Below, piece after piece: positions 12,501-26,800 of a stretch of 64,000 nucleotides of DNA; position 1 is the stretch's first letter, and each line of letters begins with the position of its first letter. A program made the position numbers and the translations under genes. The notes beneath the pieces are model-generated. The model saw only the letters and a list, made by a program, of their open reading frames with translations. It was not told the origin of the DNA and searched no databases. Source of the stretch: Synchiropus splendidus (lineage: Eukaryota; Chordata; Actinopteri; Syngnathiformes; Callionymidae); NCBI RefSeq assembly GCF_027744825.2, contig NC_071350.1, positions 1,612,001 through 1,676,000 of the forward strand, given 5' to 3'.

Positions 12501-14827
12501 TTTTACACAATTTGCCATAACTTTGCAGGAAAGCTTCAGAACATGAGATTTTTACCTCCCACAATAGCAGAAAGGGTCTTTCTAGTAGTTGCACATCAAA
12601 TCTAAGCTGTATGAAGTGTTTTTCCAAAGTTGTCAACATTTTTATGTTTGGCTTTCCGGAATCGACCTTATCTCAGGCTGAAAACGCGTTTCCTGCATTG
12701 TGGCATAACTTTTCAGGGATGCTTCAGAACATGAAATTTTCACCTCCCACTGTAGCAGAAAGGGTCTTTCTAGTAGTTGCACATCAAATCTAAGCTGTCT
12801 GAAGTGTTTTTCCAAAGTTATCAACATTTTTATGTTTGGCGTCCTGGAACCCTCCTAATCTCAGGCTGAAAACGCGTTTTCTGCATTGTGCCATAACTTT
12901 TCAGGGAAGCTTCAGAACATGAAATGTTCGCCTACCACTGTAGCAGAAAGGGTCTTTCTAGTAGTTGCACATCAAATCTAAGCTGTCTGAAGTGTTTTTC
13001 GAAAGTTATCAACATTTTTATGTTTGGCGTTCTGGAACCCACCTTATCTCAGGCTGAAAACGCGTTTTACGCAATTTGCCATAACTTTGCAGGAAAGCTT
13101 CAGAACATGAAATTTTCACCTCCCACTATAGCAGAAAGTGGCATTCTAGTAGTTGCACATCAAATCTAAGTTGTCTGAAGTCTTTTTCCAAAGTTATCAA
13201 CATTTTTATGTTTGGCGTTCCGGAATCGACCTTATCTCTGGCAAAAAACGTGTTTTCTGCATTGTGCCATAACTTTGCAGGGAAGCTTTAGAACATGAAA
13301 TTTTCACCTCCCACTAGAGCAGAAACGGTCTTTCTAATAGTTGCACATCAAATCTAAGTTGTCTGAAGTGTTTTTCCAAAGTTATCAACATTCTTATGTT
13401 TGGCGTTCCGGAATCAACCTTAACTCAGACTGAAAACGCGTTTTACGCAATTTGCCATAACTTTGCAGGAAAGCCTCAGAACATGAAATTTTCACCTCCC
13501 ACTATAGCAGAAATGGTCTTTCTAATAGTTGCACATCAAATCTAAGTTGTCTGAAGTGTTTTTCCAAAGTTATCAACATTCTTATGTTTGGCCTTCCGGA
13601 ATCAACCTTATCTCAGGCTGAAAACGCGTTTTACGCATTGTGGCATAACTTTGCAGGGATGCTTCAGAACATGAAATTTTCACCTCCCACTGTAACAGAA
13701 AGGGTCTTTCTAGTAGTTGCACATCAAATCTAAGCTGTCTGAAGTGTTTTTCCAAAGTTATCAACATTTTTATGGTTGGCGTTCTGGAACCCACCTAATC
13801 TCAGGCTGAAAACGTGTTTTCTGCATTTTGCCATAACTTTGCAGGGAAGCTTCAGAACATGAAATTTTCACCTCCCACTATAGCAGAAAGTGGCTTTCTA
13901 GTAGTTGCACATCAAATGTAAGCTGTCTGAAGTGTTTTTCCAAAGTTATCTACATTTTTATGTTTGGTGTTCTGAAATCAACCTCATCTCAGGCTGAAAA
14001 CGCGTTTTACGCATTGTGCCATAACTTTGCAGGGAAGCTTCAGAACATGATATTTTCACCTCCCACCGTAGCAGAAAGGGTCTTTCTAGTAGTTGTACAT
14101 CAAATCTAAGCTGTCTGAAGTGTTTTTCGAAAGTTTTCAACATTTTTTTGTTTGGTGTTCCTGAATCGACCTTATCTCAGGCCGAAAACGCATTTTGTGC
14201 ATTGTGCCATAACTTTGCAGGGAAGCTTCAGAACATGAAATTTTCACCTCCCACTATAGCAGAAATGGTCTTTCTAGTAGTTGCACATCAAATCTAAGCT
14301 GTCTGATGTGTTGTTCCAAAGTTATCAACATTTTTATGTTTGGCGTTCCGGAACTCTCCTTATCTCACGCTTGAAACGCGTTTTCTGCATTGTGCCATAA
14401 CTTTGCAGGGAAGCTTTAGAACATGAAATTTTCACCTCCCACTAGAGCAGAAAGGGTATTTCTAGTAGTTGCACAACAAATCTAAGCTGTCTGATATGTT
14501 TTTCCAAAGTTATCAACATTTTTATGTTTGGCGTTCTGGAACCCACCTTATCTCAGGCTGAAAACGCGTTTTCTGCATTGTGCCATAACTTTGCAGGAAG
14601 ACTTCAGAACATGAAATTTTCTCCTCCCACTATATCAGAAAGGGTCTTTCTAGTAGTTGCACATCAGATCTAAGCTGTCCGAAGTGTTTTTCGAAAGTTA
14701 TCAACATTTTTATGTTTGGTGTTCCGGAATCGACCTTATCTCAGGATGAAAAATCGTTTTCTGCATTGTCCCATGACTTTCCAGGGAAGCTTCAGAACAT
14801 GAATTTTCGACCTCCGACTATAGCAGA
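9531..14827. repeat. Satellite, mixed block with 376- and 1128-bp duplications
   Basis: Moderately diverged monomers with local reshuffling. The segment at about 11483-12041 recurs at 12611-13169 (shift 1128 bp, six monomers). A monomer with the variant TTTGGCTTTCCGGAATCG recurs at 11483, 12235 and 12611 (shifts 752 and 376 bp). A short variant with GCATAAAGCTTC in place of GCAGGGAAGCTTC appears near 10270. No gene is seen. Confidence 0.85.
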
Positions 14828-17800
14828 ATGGGTCTTTCTCGTAGTTGCACATCAAATCGAAACTGTCTGAAGTGTTATTCCAAAGTTATCAACATTTCTA
14901 TGTTTGGCGTTCCGGAACCCACCTTATCTCAGGCTGAAAACGCGTTTTCTGCATTGTGCCATATCTTTGCAGGGAAGCTTCAGAAAATGAAATTTTCACC
15001 TCCCACAATAGCAGAAAGGGTTTTTCTAGTAGTTGCACATCAAATCTAAGCTGTTTGAAGTGTTTTTCCAAAGTTATCAACATTTTTATGTTTGGCGTTC
15101 CGGAATCAACCTTATCTCAGGCTGAAAACGCATTTTCTGCATTGTGCCATAACTTTGCAAGGAAGCTTCAGAACATGAAATTTTCACCTCCCACTATAGC
15201 AGAAAGGGTCTTTCTAGTAGTTGCACATCAGATCTAAGCTGTCCGAAGTGTTTTTCGAAAGTTATCAAGATTTTTATGTTTGGCGTTTCGGAACCCGCCT
15301 TGTCTCAGGCTGAAAAATCGTTTTCTGCATTGTCCCATAACTTCTCAGGGAAGCTTCAGAACATGAAATTTCGAGCTCCCACTATAGCAGAAAGGGTCTT
15401 TCGAGTTGTTGCACTTCAAATCTAAGCTGTCTGAAGTGTTTTTCCAAAGTTATCAACATTTTAATGTTTGGCGTTACAGAATCGACCGTATCTCGGGCTG
15501 AAAAATCGTTTTCTGCATTGTCCCATAACTTCTCAGGGAAGCTTCAGAACATGAAATGTTCACCTCCCACTATAGCAGAAAGGGTCTTTCTAGTAGTTGC
15601 ACATCAAATCTAAGCTGTCTGAAGTGTTGTTCCAAAGTTATCAACATTTTTACGTTTGGCGTTCCGGAATCGACCTTATCTCAGGCTGAAAACACGTTTT
15701 ACGCATTGTGCCATAACTTTGCAGGGACGCTTCAGAACATGAAATTTTCACCTCCCACTATAACAGAAAGGGTCTTTCTAGTAGTTGCACATCAAATCTA
15801 AGCTGTCTGAAGTGTTGTTCCAAAGTGATCAACATTTTTACGTTTGGCGTTTCGGAACCCACCTTATCTCAGGCTGAAAACGCGTTTTCTGCACTGTGCC
15901 ATAACTTCTCAGGGAAGCTTCAGAACATGAAATGTTCACCTCCCACTATCGCAGAAAGGGTCTTTCTCGTAGTTGCACATCAAATCGAAGCTGTCTGAAG
16001 TGTTTTTCCAAAGTTATCAACATTTTTATGTTTGGCGTTCCGGAACCCGCCTTATCTCAGGCTGAAAACGCGTTTTCTGCATTGTGCCATATCTTTGCAG
16101 GGAAGCTTCAGAAAATGAAATTTTCACCTCCCACTATAGCAGAAAGGGTTTTTCTAGTAGTTGCACATCAAATCTAAGCTGTTTGAAGTGTTTTTCCAAA
16201 GTTATCAACATTTTTATGTTTGGCGTTCCGGAATCAACCTTATCTCAGGCTGAAAACGCATTTTCTGCATTGTGCCATAACTTTGCAGGGAAGCTTCAGA
16301 ACATGAAATGTTCACCTCCCACTATAGCAGAAAGGGTCTTTCTAGTAGTTGCACATCAAATCTAAGCTGTCTGAAGTGTTTTTCCAAAGTTATCAACATT
16401 TTTATGTTTGGCGTTCCGGAACCCACCTTATCTCAGGCTGAAAACGCGTTTTCTTCATTGTGCCATATCTTTGCAGGGAAGCTTCAGAACATGAAATTTT
16501 AACCTCCCACTATAGCAGAAAGGGTCCTTCTAGTAGTTGCACATCAAATCTAAGCTGTCTGAAGTGTTTTTCCAAAGTTATCAACATTTTTATGTTTGGC
16601 GTTCCGGAATCGACCTTATCACAGGCTGAAAACGCTTTTTACGCTTTGTGCCATAACTTTGCAGGGAAGCTTCAGAAAATGAAAATTTCACCTCCCACTA
16701 TAGCAGAAAGGGTTTTTCTAGTAGTTGCACATCAAATCTAAGCTGTCTGAAGTGTTTTTCCAAAGTTATCAACATTTTTATGTTTGGCGTTCCGGAATCA
16801 ACCTCATCTCTGGCTGAAAACGCATTTTCTGCATTGTGCCATAACTTTGTAAGGAAGCTTCAGAACATGAAATTTTCACCTCCCACTATAGCAGAAAGGG
16901 TGTTTCTAGTAGTTGCACATCAAATCTAAGCTGTCTGAAGTGTTTTTCCAGAGTTATCAACATTTTTATGTTTGGCGTTCCAGAATCGACCTCATCTCTG
17001 GCTGAAAACGCGTTTTCTGCATTGTGCCATAACTTCTCAGGGAAGCTTCAGAACATGAAATGTTCACCTCCCACTATAGCAGAAAGGGTCTTTCTAGTAG
17101 TTGCACATCAAATCGAAGTTGTCTAAAGTGTTTTTCCAAAGTTATCAACATTTTTATGTATGGCGTTCCGGAATCGACCTTATCTCAGGCTGAAAACGCG
17201 TTTTACGCATTGTGCCATAACTTTGCAGGGAAGCTTCAGAACATGAAATGTTCACCTCCCACTATAGCAGAAAGTGTCTTTCTAGTAGTTGCACATCAAA
17301 TCTAAGCTGTCTGAAGTGTTTTTCCAAAGTTATCAACATTTTTATGTTTGGCGTTCCAGAATCGACCTTATCTCAGGCTGAAAACGCGTTTTACGCATTG
17401 TGCCATAACTTTGCAGGGAAGCTTCAGAAAATGAAATTTCCACCTCCCACTATAGCAGAAAGGGTCTTTCTAGTAGTTGCACATCAAATCTAAGCTGTCT
17501 GAAGTGTTGTTCCAAAGTTATCAACATTTTTACGTTTGGCGTTCCGGAATCGACCTTATCTCAGGCTGAAAACGCGTTTTACGCATTGTGCCATAACTTT
17601 GCAGGGACGCTTCAGAACATGAAATTTTCACCTCCCACTATAACAGAAAGGGTCTTTCTAGTAGTTGCACATCAAATCTAAGCTGTCTGAAGTGTTGTTC
17701 CAAAGTGATCAACATTTTTACGTTTGGCGTTTCGGAACCCACCTTATCTCAGGCTGAAAACGCGTTTTCTGCACTGTGCCATAACTTCTCAGGGAAGCTT

Positions 17801-20800
17801 CAGAACATGAAATGTTCACCTCCCACTATAGCAGAAAGGGTCTTTCTAGTAGTTGCACATCAAATCGAACTTGTCTGAAGTGTTTTTCCAAAGTTATCAA
17901 CATTTTTATGTATGGCGTTCCGGAATCGACCTTATCTCAGGCTGAAAACGCGTTTTACGCATTGTGCCATAACTTTGCAGGGAAGCTTCAGAACATGAAA
18001 TGTTCACCTCCCACTATAGCAAAAAGGGTTTTTCTAGTAGTTGCACATCAAATCTAAGCTGTTTGAAGTGTTTTTCCAAAGTTATCAACATTTTTATGTT
18101 TGGCGTTCCGGAATCAACCTTATCTCAGGCTGAAAACGCATTTTCTGCATTGTGCCATAACTTTGCAAGGAAGCTTCAGAACATGAAATTTTCACCTCCC
18201 ACTATAGCAGAAAGGGTCTTTCTAGTAGTTGCACATCAGATCTAAGCTGTCCGAAGTGTTTTTCGAAAGTTATCAAGATTTTTATGTTTGGCGTTTCGGA
18301 ACCCACCTTATCTCAGGCTGAAAACGCGTTTTCTGCATTGTGCCATAACTTTGCAGGGAAGCTTCAGAACATGAAATGTTCACCTCCCACTATAGCAGAA
18401 AGGGTCTTTCTAGTAGTTGCACATCAAATCTAAGCTGTCTGAAGTGTTTTTCCAAAGTTATCAACATTTTTATGTTTGGCGTTCCGGAACCCACCTTATC
18501 TCAGGCTGAAAACGCGTTTTCTTCATTGTGCCATATCTTTGCAGGGAAGCTTCAGAACATGAAATTTTAACCTCCCACTATAGCAGAAAGGGTCCTTCTA
18601 GTAGTTGCACATCAAATCTAAGCTGTCTGAAGTGTTTTTCCAAAGTTATCAACATTTTTATGTTTGGCGTTCCGGAATCGACCTTATCACAGGCTGAAAA
18701 CGCTTTTTACGCTTTGTGCCATAACTTTGCAGGGAAGCTTCAGAAAATGAAAATTTCACCTCCCACTATAGCAGAAAGGGTTTTTCTAGTAGTTGCACAT
18801 CAAATCTAAGCTGTCTGAAGTGTTTTTCCAAAGTTATCAACATTTTTATGTTTGGCGTTCCGGAATCAACCTCATCTCTGGCTGAAAACGCATTTTCTGC
18901 ATTGTGCCATAACTTTGTAAGGAAGCTTCAGAACATGAAATTTTCACCTCCCACTATAGCAGAAAGGGTGTTTCTAGTAGTTGCACATCAAATCTAAGCT
19001 GTCTGAAGTGTTTTTCCAGAGTTATCAACATTTTTATGTTTGGCGTTCCAGAATCGACCTCATCTCTGGCTGAAAACGCGTTTTCTGCATTGTGCCATAA
19101 CTTCTCAGGGAAGCTTCAGAACATGAAATGTTCAACTCCCACGATAGCAGAAAGGGTCTTTCTAGTAGTTGCACATCAAATCGAAGTTGTCTAAAGTGTT
19201 TTTCCAAAGTTATCAACATTTTTATGTATGGCGTTCCGGAATCGACCTTATCTCAGGCTGAAAACGCGTTTTACGCATTGTGCCATAACTTTGCAGGGAA
19301 GCTTCAGAACATGAAATGTTCACCTCCCACTATAGCAGAAAGTGTCTTTCTAGTAGTTGCACATCAAATCTAAGCTGTCTGAAGTGTTTTTCCAAAGTTA
19401 TCAACATTTTTATGTTTGGCGTTCCAGAATCGACCTTATCTCAGGCTGAAAACGCGTTTTACGCATTGTGCCATAACTTTGCAGGGAAGCTTCAGAAAAT
19501 GAAATTTCCACCTCCCACTATAGCAGAAAGGGTCTTTCTAGTAGTTGCACATCAAATCTAAGCTGTCTGAAGTGTTGTTCCAAAGTTATCAACATTTTTA
19601 CGTTTGGCGTTCCGGAATCGACCTTATCTCAGGCTGAAAACGCGTTTTACGCATTGTGCCATAACTTTGCAGGGACGCTTCAGAACATGAAATTTTCACC
19701 TCCCACTATAACAGAAAGGGTCTTTCTAGTAGTTGCACCTCAAATCTAAGCTGTCTGAAGTGTTGTTCCAAAGTGATCAACATTTTTACGTTTGGCGTTT
19801 CGGAACCCACCTTATCTCAGGCTGAAAACGCGTTTTCTGCACTGTGCCATAACTTCTCAGGGAAGCTTCAGAACATGAAATGTTCACCTCCCACTATAGC
19901 AGAAAGGGTCTTTCTAGTAGTTGCACATCAAATCGAAGTTGTCTGAAGTGTTTTTCCAAAGTTATCAACATTTTTATGTATGGCGTTCCGGAATCGACCT
20001 TATCTCAGGCTGAAAACGCGTTTTACGCATTGTGCCATAACTTTGCAGGGAAGCTTCAGAACATGAAATGTTCACCTCCCACTATACCAGAAAGGGTCTT
20101 TCTAGTAGTTGCACATCAAATCTAAGCTGTCTGAAGTGTTTTTCCAAAGTTATCAACATTTTTATGTTTGGCGTTCCAGAATCGACCTTATCTCAGGCTG
20201 AAAACGCGTTTTACGCATTGTGCCATAACTTTGCAGGGAAGCTTCAGAAAATGAAATTTCCACCTCCCTCTATAGCAGAAAGGGTCTTTCTAGTACTTGC
20301 ACATCAAATCTAAGCTGTCTGAAGTGTTGTTCCAAAGTTATCAACATTTTTACGTTTGGCGTTCCGGAATCGACCTTATCTCAGGCTGAAAACACGTTTT
20401 ACGCATTGTGCCATAACTTTGCAGGGACGCTTCAGAACATGAAATTTTCACCTCCCACTATAACAGAAAGGGTCTTTCTAGTAGTTGCACATCAAATCTA
20501 AGCTGTCTGAAGTGTTGTTCCAAAGTGATCAACATTTTTACGTTTGGCGTTTCGGAACCCACCTTATCTCAGGCTGAAAACGCGTTTTCTGCACTGTGCC
20601 ATAACTTCTCAGGGAAGCTTCAGAACATGAAATGTTCACCTCCCACTATCGCAGAAAGGGTCTTTCTCGTAGTTGCACATCAAATCGAAGCTGTCTGAAG
20701 TGTTTTTCCAAAGTTATCAACATTTTTATGTTTGGCGTTCCGGAACCCGCCTTATCTCAGGCTGAAAACGCGTTTTCTGCATTGTGCCATATCTTTGCAG

Positions 20801-23800
20801 GGAAGCTTCAGAAAATGAAATTTTCACCTCCCACTATAGCAGAAAGGGTTTTTCTAGTAGTTGCACATCAAATCTAAGCTGTTTGAAGTGTTTTTCCAAA
20901 GTTATCAACATTTTTATGTTTGGCGTTCCGGAATCAACCTTATCTCAGGCTGAAAACGCATTTTCTGCATTGTGCCATAACTTTGCAAGGAAGCTTCAGA
21001 ACATGAAATTTTCACCTCCCACTATAGCAGAAAGGGTCTTTCTAGTAGTTGCACATCAGATCTAAGCTGTCCGAAGTGTTTTTCGAAAGTTATCAAGATT
21101 TTTATGTTTGGCGTTTCGGATCCCGCCTTGTCTCAGGCTGAAAAATCGTTTTCTGCATTGTCCCATAACTTCTCAGGGAAGCTTCAGAACATGAAATTTC
21201 GACCTCCCACTATAGCAGAAAGGGTCTTTCTAGTTGTTGCACTTCAAATCTAAGCTGTCTGAAGTGTTTTTCCAAAGTTATCAACATTTTAATGTTTGGC
21301 GTTACAGAATCGACCGTATCTCGGGCTGAAAAATCGTTTTCTGCATTGTCCCATAACTTCTCAGGGAAGCTTCAGAACATGAAATGTTCACCTCCCACTA
21401 TAGCAGAAAGGGTCTTTCTAGTAGTTGCACATCAAATCTAAGCTGTCTGAAGTGTTTTTCGAAAGTTATCAACATTTTTATGTTTGGCGTTCCAGAATCG
21501 ACCTTATCTCACGCTGAAAACGCGTTGTCTGCATTGTGCCATAACTTTGCATGGAAGCTTCCGAACATGAAATTTTAACCTACCACTATAGCAGAAAGGG
21601 TCTTTCTAGTAGTTGCACATCAAATTTAAGCTGTCTGATGTGTTTTTCCAAAGTTATCAACATTGTTATGTATGGCATTCCGGAATCAACCTTATCTCAG
21701 GCTAAAAACGCGTTTTACGCATTGTGCCATAACTTTGCAGGGAACCTTTAGAACATGAATTTTTCACCTCCCACTATAGCAGAAAGGGTCTTTCTCGTAG
21801 TTGCACATCAAATCTAAACTGTCTGAAGTGTTGTTCCAAAGTTATCAACATTTTTACGTTTGGCGTTCCGGAACCCACCTTATCTCAGGCTGAAAACTCG
21901 TTTTGTGCATTATGCCATAACTTCTCAGGGTAGCTTCAGAACATGAAATTTTCACCTCCCACTACAACAGAAAGGGTGTTTCTTGCAGTTGCACATCAAA
22001 TCTAAGTTGTCTGAAGTGTTGTTCCAAAGTTATCAACATTTTTATGTTTGGCGTTCCGGAATCGACCATATCTCAGGCTGAAAACGCGTTTTCTGCATTG
22101 TGCCATAACTTTGGAGGGAAGCTTCAGAAAATGAAATTTTCACCTCCCACTATAGCAGAAAGGGTCTTTCTAGTAGTTGCACATCAAATCTAAGCTGTCT
22201 GAAGTGTTTTTCCAAAGTGATCAACATTTTTACGTTTTGCGTTTCGGAACCCACCTTATCTCAGGCTGAAAACGCGTTTTCTGCATTGTGCCATATCTTT
22301 GCAGGGTAGCTTCAGAACATGAAATTTTAACCTCCCACTATAGCAGAAAGGGTCTTTCTAGTAGTTGCACATCAAATCTAAGCTGTCTGAAGTGTTTTTC
22401 CAAAGTTATCAACATTTTTATGTTTGGCGTTCCAGAATCGACCTTATCTCAGGCTGAAAACGCGTTTTCTGCATTGTGCCATAACTTCTCAGGGAAGCTT
22501 CAGAACATGAAATGTTCACCTCCCACTATAGCAGAAAGGGTCTTTCTAGTAGTTGCACATCAAATCGAAGCTGTCTGAAATGTTTTTCCAAAGTTATCAA
22601 CATTTTTATGTATGGCGTTCCGGAATCGACCTTATCTCAGGCTGAAAACGCGTTTCACGCATTGTGCCATAACTTTGCAGGGAAGCTTCAGAACATGAAA
22701 TGTTCACCTCCCACTATAGCAGAAAGGGTCTTTCTAGTAGTTGCACATCAAATCTAAGCTGTCTGAAGTGTTTTTCCAAAGTTATCAACATTTTTATGTT
22801 TGGCGTTCCGGAACCCACCTTATCTCAGGCTGAAAACGCGTTTTCTTCATTGTGCCATATCTTTGCAGGGAAGCTTCAGAACATGAAATTTTAACCACCC
22901 ACTATAGCAGAAAGGGTCCTTCTAGTAGTTGCACATCAAATCTAAGCTGTCTGAAGTGTTTTTCCAAAGTTATCAACATTTTTATGTTTGGCGTTCCGGA
23001 ATCGACCTTATCACAGGCTGAAAACGCTTTTTACGCTTTGTGCCATAACTTTGCAGGGAAGCTTCAGAAAATGAAAATTTCACCTCCCACTATAGCAGAA
23101 AGGGTTTTTCTAGTAGTTGCACATCAAATCTAAGCTGTCTGAAGTGTTTTTCCAAAGTTATCAACATTTTTATGTTTGGCGTTCCGGAATCAACCTTATC
23201 TCTGGCTGAAAACGCATTTTCTGCATTGTGCCATAACTTTGTAAGGAAGCTTCAGAACATGAAATTTTCACCTCCCACTATAGCAGAAAGGGTGTTTCTA
23301 GTAGTTGCACATCAAATCTAAGCTGTCTGAAGTGTTTTTCCAAAGTTATCAACATTTTTATGTTTGGCGTTCCAGAATCGACCTCATCTCTGGCTGAAAA
23401 CGCGTTTTCTGCATTGTGCCATAACTTCTCAGGGAAGCTTCAGAACATGAAATGTTCACCTCCCACTATAGCAGAAAGGGTCTTTCTAGTAGTTGCACAT
23501 CAAATCGAAGTTGTCTAAAGTGTTTTTCCAAAGTTATCAACATTTTTATGTATGGCGTTCCGGAATCGACCTTATCTCAGGCTGAAAACGCGTTTTACGC
23601 ATTGTGCCATAACTTTGCAGGGAAGCTTCAGAACATGAAATGTTCACCTCCCACTATAGCAGAAAGTGTCTTTCTAGTAGTTGCACATCAAATCTAAGCT
23701 GTCTGAAGTGTTTTTCCAAAGTTATCAACATTTTTATGTTTGGCGTTCCAGAATCGACCTTATCTCAGGCTGAAAACGCGTTTTACGCATTGTGCCATAA

Positions 23801-26800
23801 CTTTGCAGGGAAGCTTCAGAAAATGAAATTTCCACCTCCCACTATAGCAGAAAGGGTCTTTCTAGTAGTTGCACATCAAATCTAAGCTGTCTGAAGTGTT
23901 GTTCCAAAGTTATCAACATTTTTACGTTTGGCGTTCCGGAATCGACCTTATCTCAGGCTGAAAACGCGTTTTACGCATTGTGCCATAACTTTGCAGGGAC
24001 GCTTCAGAACATGAAATTTTCACCTCCCACTATAACAGAAAGGGTCTTTCTAGTAGTTGCACATCAAATCTAAGCTGTCTGAAGTGTTGTTCCAAAGTGA
24101 TCAACATTTTTACGTTTGGCGTTTCGGAACCCACCTTATCTCAGGCTGAAAACGCGTTTTCTGCACTGTGCCATAACTTCTCAGGGAAGCTTCAGAACAT
24201 GAAATGTTCACCTCCCACTATAGCAGAAAGGGTCTTTCTAGTAGTTGCACATCAAATCGAAGTTGTCTGAAGTGTTTTTCCAAAGTTATCGACATTTTTA
24301 TGTATGGCGTTCCGGAATCGACCTTATCTCAGGCTGAAAACGCGTTTTACGCATTGTGCCATAACTTTGCAGGGAAGCTTCAGAACATGAAATGTTCACC
24401 TCCCACTATAGCAGAAAGGGTCTTTCTAGTAGTTGCACATCAAATCTAAGCTGTCTGAAGTGTTTTTCCAAAGTTATCAACATTTTTATGTTTGGCGTTC
24501 CAGAATCGACCTTATCTCAGGCTGAAAACGCGTTTTACGCATTGTGCCATAACTTTGCAGGGAAGCTTCAGAAAATGAAATTTCCACCTCCCTCTATAGC
24601 AGAAAGGGTCTTTCTAGTAGTTGCACATCAAATCTAAGCTGTCTGAAGTGTTGTTCAAAGTTATCAACATTTTTACGTTTGGCGTTCCGGAATCGACCTT
24701 ATCTCAGGCTGAAAACACGTTTTACGCATTGTGCCATAACTTTGCAGGGACGCTTCAGAACATGAAATTTTCACCTCCCACTATAACAGAAAGGGTCTTT
24801 CTAGTAGTTGCACATCAAATCTAAGCTGTCTGAAGTGTTGTTCCAAAGTGATCAACATTTTTACGTTTGGCGTTTCGGAACCCACCTTATCTCAGGCTGA
24901 AAACGCGTTTTCTGCACTGTGCCATAACTTCTCAGGGAAGCTTCAGAACATGAAATGTTCACCTCCCACTATCGCAGAAAGGGTCTTTCTCGTAGTTGCA
25001 CATCAAATCGAAGCTGTCTGAAGTGTTTTTCCAAAGTTATCAACATTTTTATGTTTGGCGTTCCGGAACCCGCCTTATCTCAGGCTGAAAACGCGTTTTC
25101 TGCATTATGCCATATCTTTGCAGGGAAGCTTCAGAAAATGAAATTTTCACCTCCCACTATAGCAGAAAGGGTCTTTCTAGTAGTTGCACATCAAATCTAA
25201 GCTGTTTGAAGTGTTTTTCCAAAGTTATCAACATTTTTATGTTTGGCGTTCCGGAATCGACCTTATCTTAAACTGAAAACGCTTTTTACGCTTTGTGCCA
25301 TAACTTTGCAGGGTAGCTTCAGAAAATGAAATTTTCACCTCCCCCCTATCGCAGAAAGGGTTTTTCTAGTAGTTGCACATCAAATCTAACTTGTTTGAAG
25401 TGTTTTTCCAAAGTTATCAACATTTTTATGTTTGGCGTTCCGGAATCAACCTTATCTCAGGCTGAAAACGCATTTTCTGCATTGTGCCATAACTTCTCAG
25501 GGAAGCTTCAGAACATGAAATGTTCACCTCCCACGATAGAAGAAAGGGTCTTTCTTGTAGTTGCACATCAGATCTAAGCTGTCCGAAGTGTTTTTCGAAA
25601 GTTATCAACATTTTTATGTTTGGTGTTCGGGAATCGACCTTATCTCAGGATGAAAAATCGTTTTCTGCATTGTCCCATGACTTTCCAGGGAAACTTCAGA
25701 ACATGAAATTTCGACCTTCCACTATAACAGAAAGGCTCTTTCTAGTAGTTGCACATCAAATCTAAGCTGTCTGAAGTGTTTTTCCAAAGTTATCAACATT
25801 TTTATGTTTGGCGTTCCAGAATCGACCTTATCTCAGGCTGAAAACGCGTTTTACGCATTGTGCCATAACTTTGCAGGGAAGCTTCAGAAAATGAAATTTC
25901 CACCTCCCACTATACCAGAAAGGGTCTTTCTAGTAGTTGCACATCAAATCTAAGCTGTCTGAAGTGTTGTTCCAAAGTTATCAACATTTTTACGTTTGGC
26001 GTTCCGGAATCGACCTTATCTCAGCCTGAAAACACGTTTTACGCATTGTGCCATAACTTTGCAGGGACGCTTCAGAACATGAAATTTTCACCTCCCACTA
26101 TAACAGAAAGGGTCTTTCTAGTAGTTGCACATCAAATCTAAGCTGTCTGAAGTGTTGTTCCAAAGTGATCAACATTTTTACGTTTGGCGTTTCGGAACCC
26201 ACCTTATCTCAGGCTGAAAACGCGTTTTCTGCACTGTGCCATAACTTCTCAGGGAAGCTTCAGAACATGAAATGTTCACCTCCCACTATAGCAGAAAGGG
26301 TCTTTCTAGTAGTTGCACATCAAATCGAAGTTGTCTGAAGTGTTTTTCCAAAGTTATCAACATTTTTATGTATGGCGTTCCGGAATCGACCTTATCTCAG
26401 GCTGAAAACGCGTTTTCTGCACTGTGCCATAACTTCTCAGGGAAGCTTCAGAACATGAAATGTTCACCTCCCACTATCGCAGAAAGAGTCTTTCTCGTAG
26501 TTGCACATCAAATCTAAGCTGTCTGAAGTATTTTTCCAAAGTGATCAACATTTTTATGTTTGGTGTTCCGGAACCCGCCTTATATCAGGCTGAAAACGCG
26601 TTTTCTGCATTGTGCCATATCTTTGCAGGGAAGCTTCAGAAAATGAAATTTTCACCTCCCACTATAGCAGAAAGGGTCTTTCTAGTAGTTGCACATCAAA
26701 TCTAAGCTGTTTGAAGTGTTTTTCCAAAGTTATCAACATTTTTATGTTTGGCGTTCCGGAATCGACCTTATCTTAGACTGAAAATGCTTTTTACGCTTTG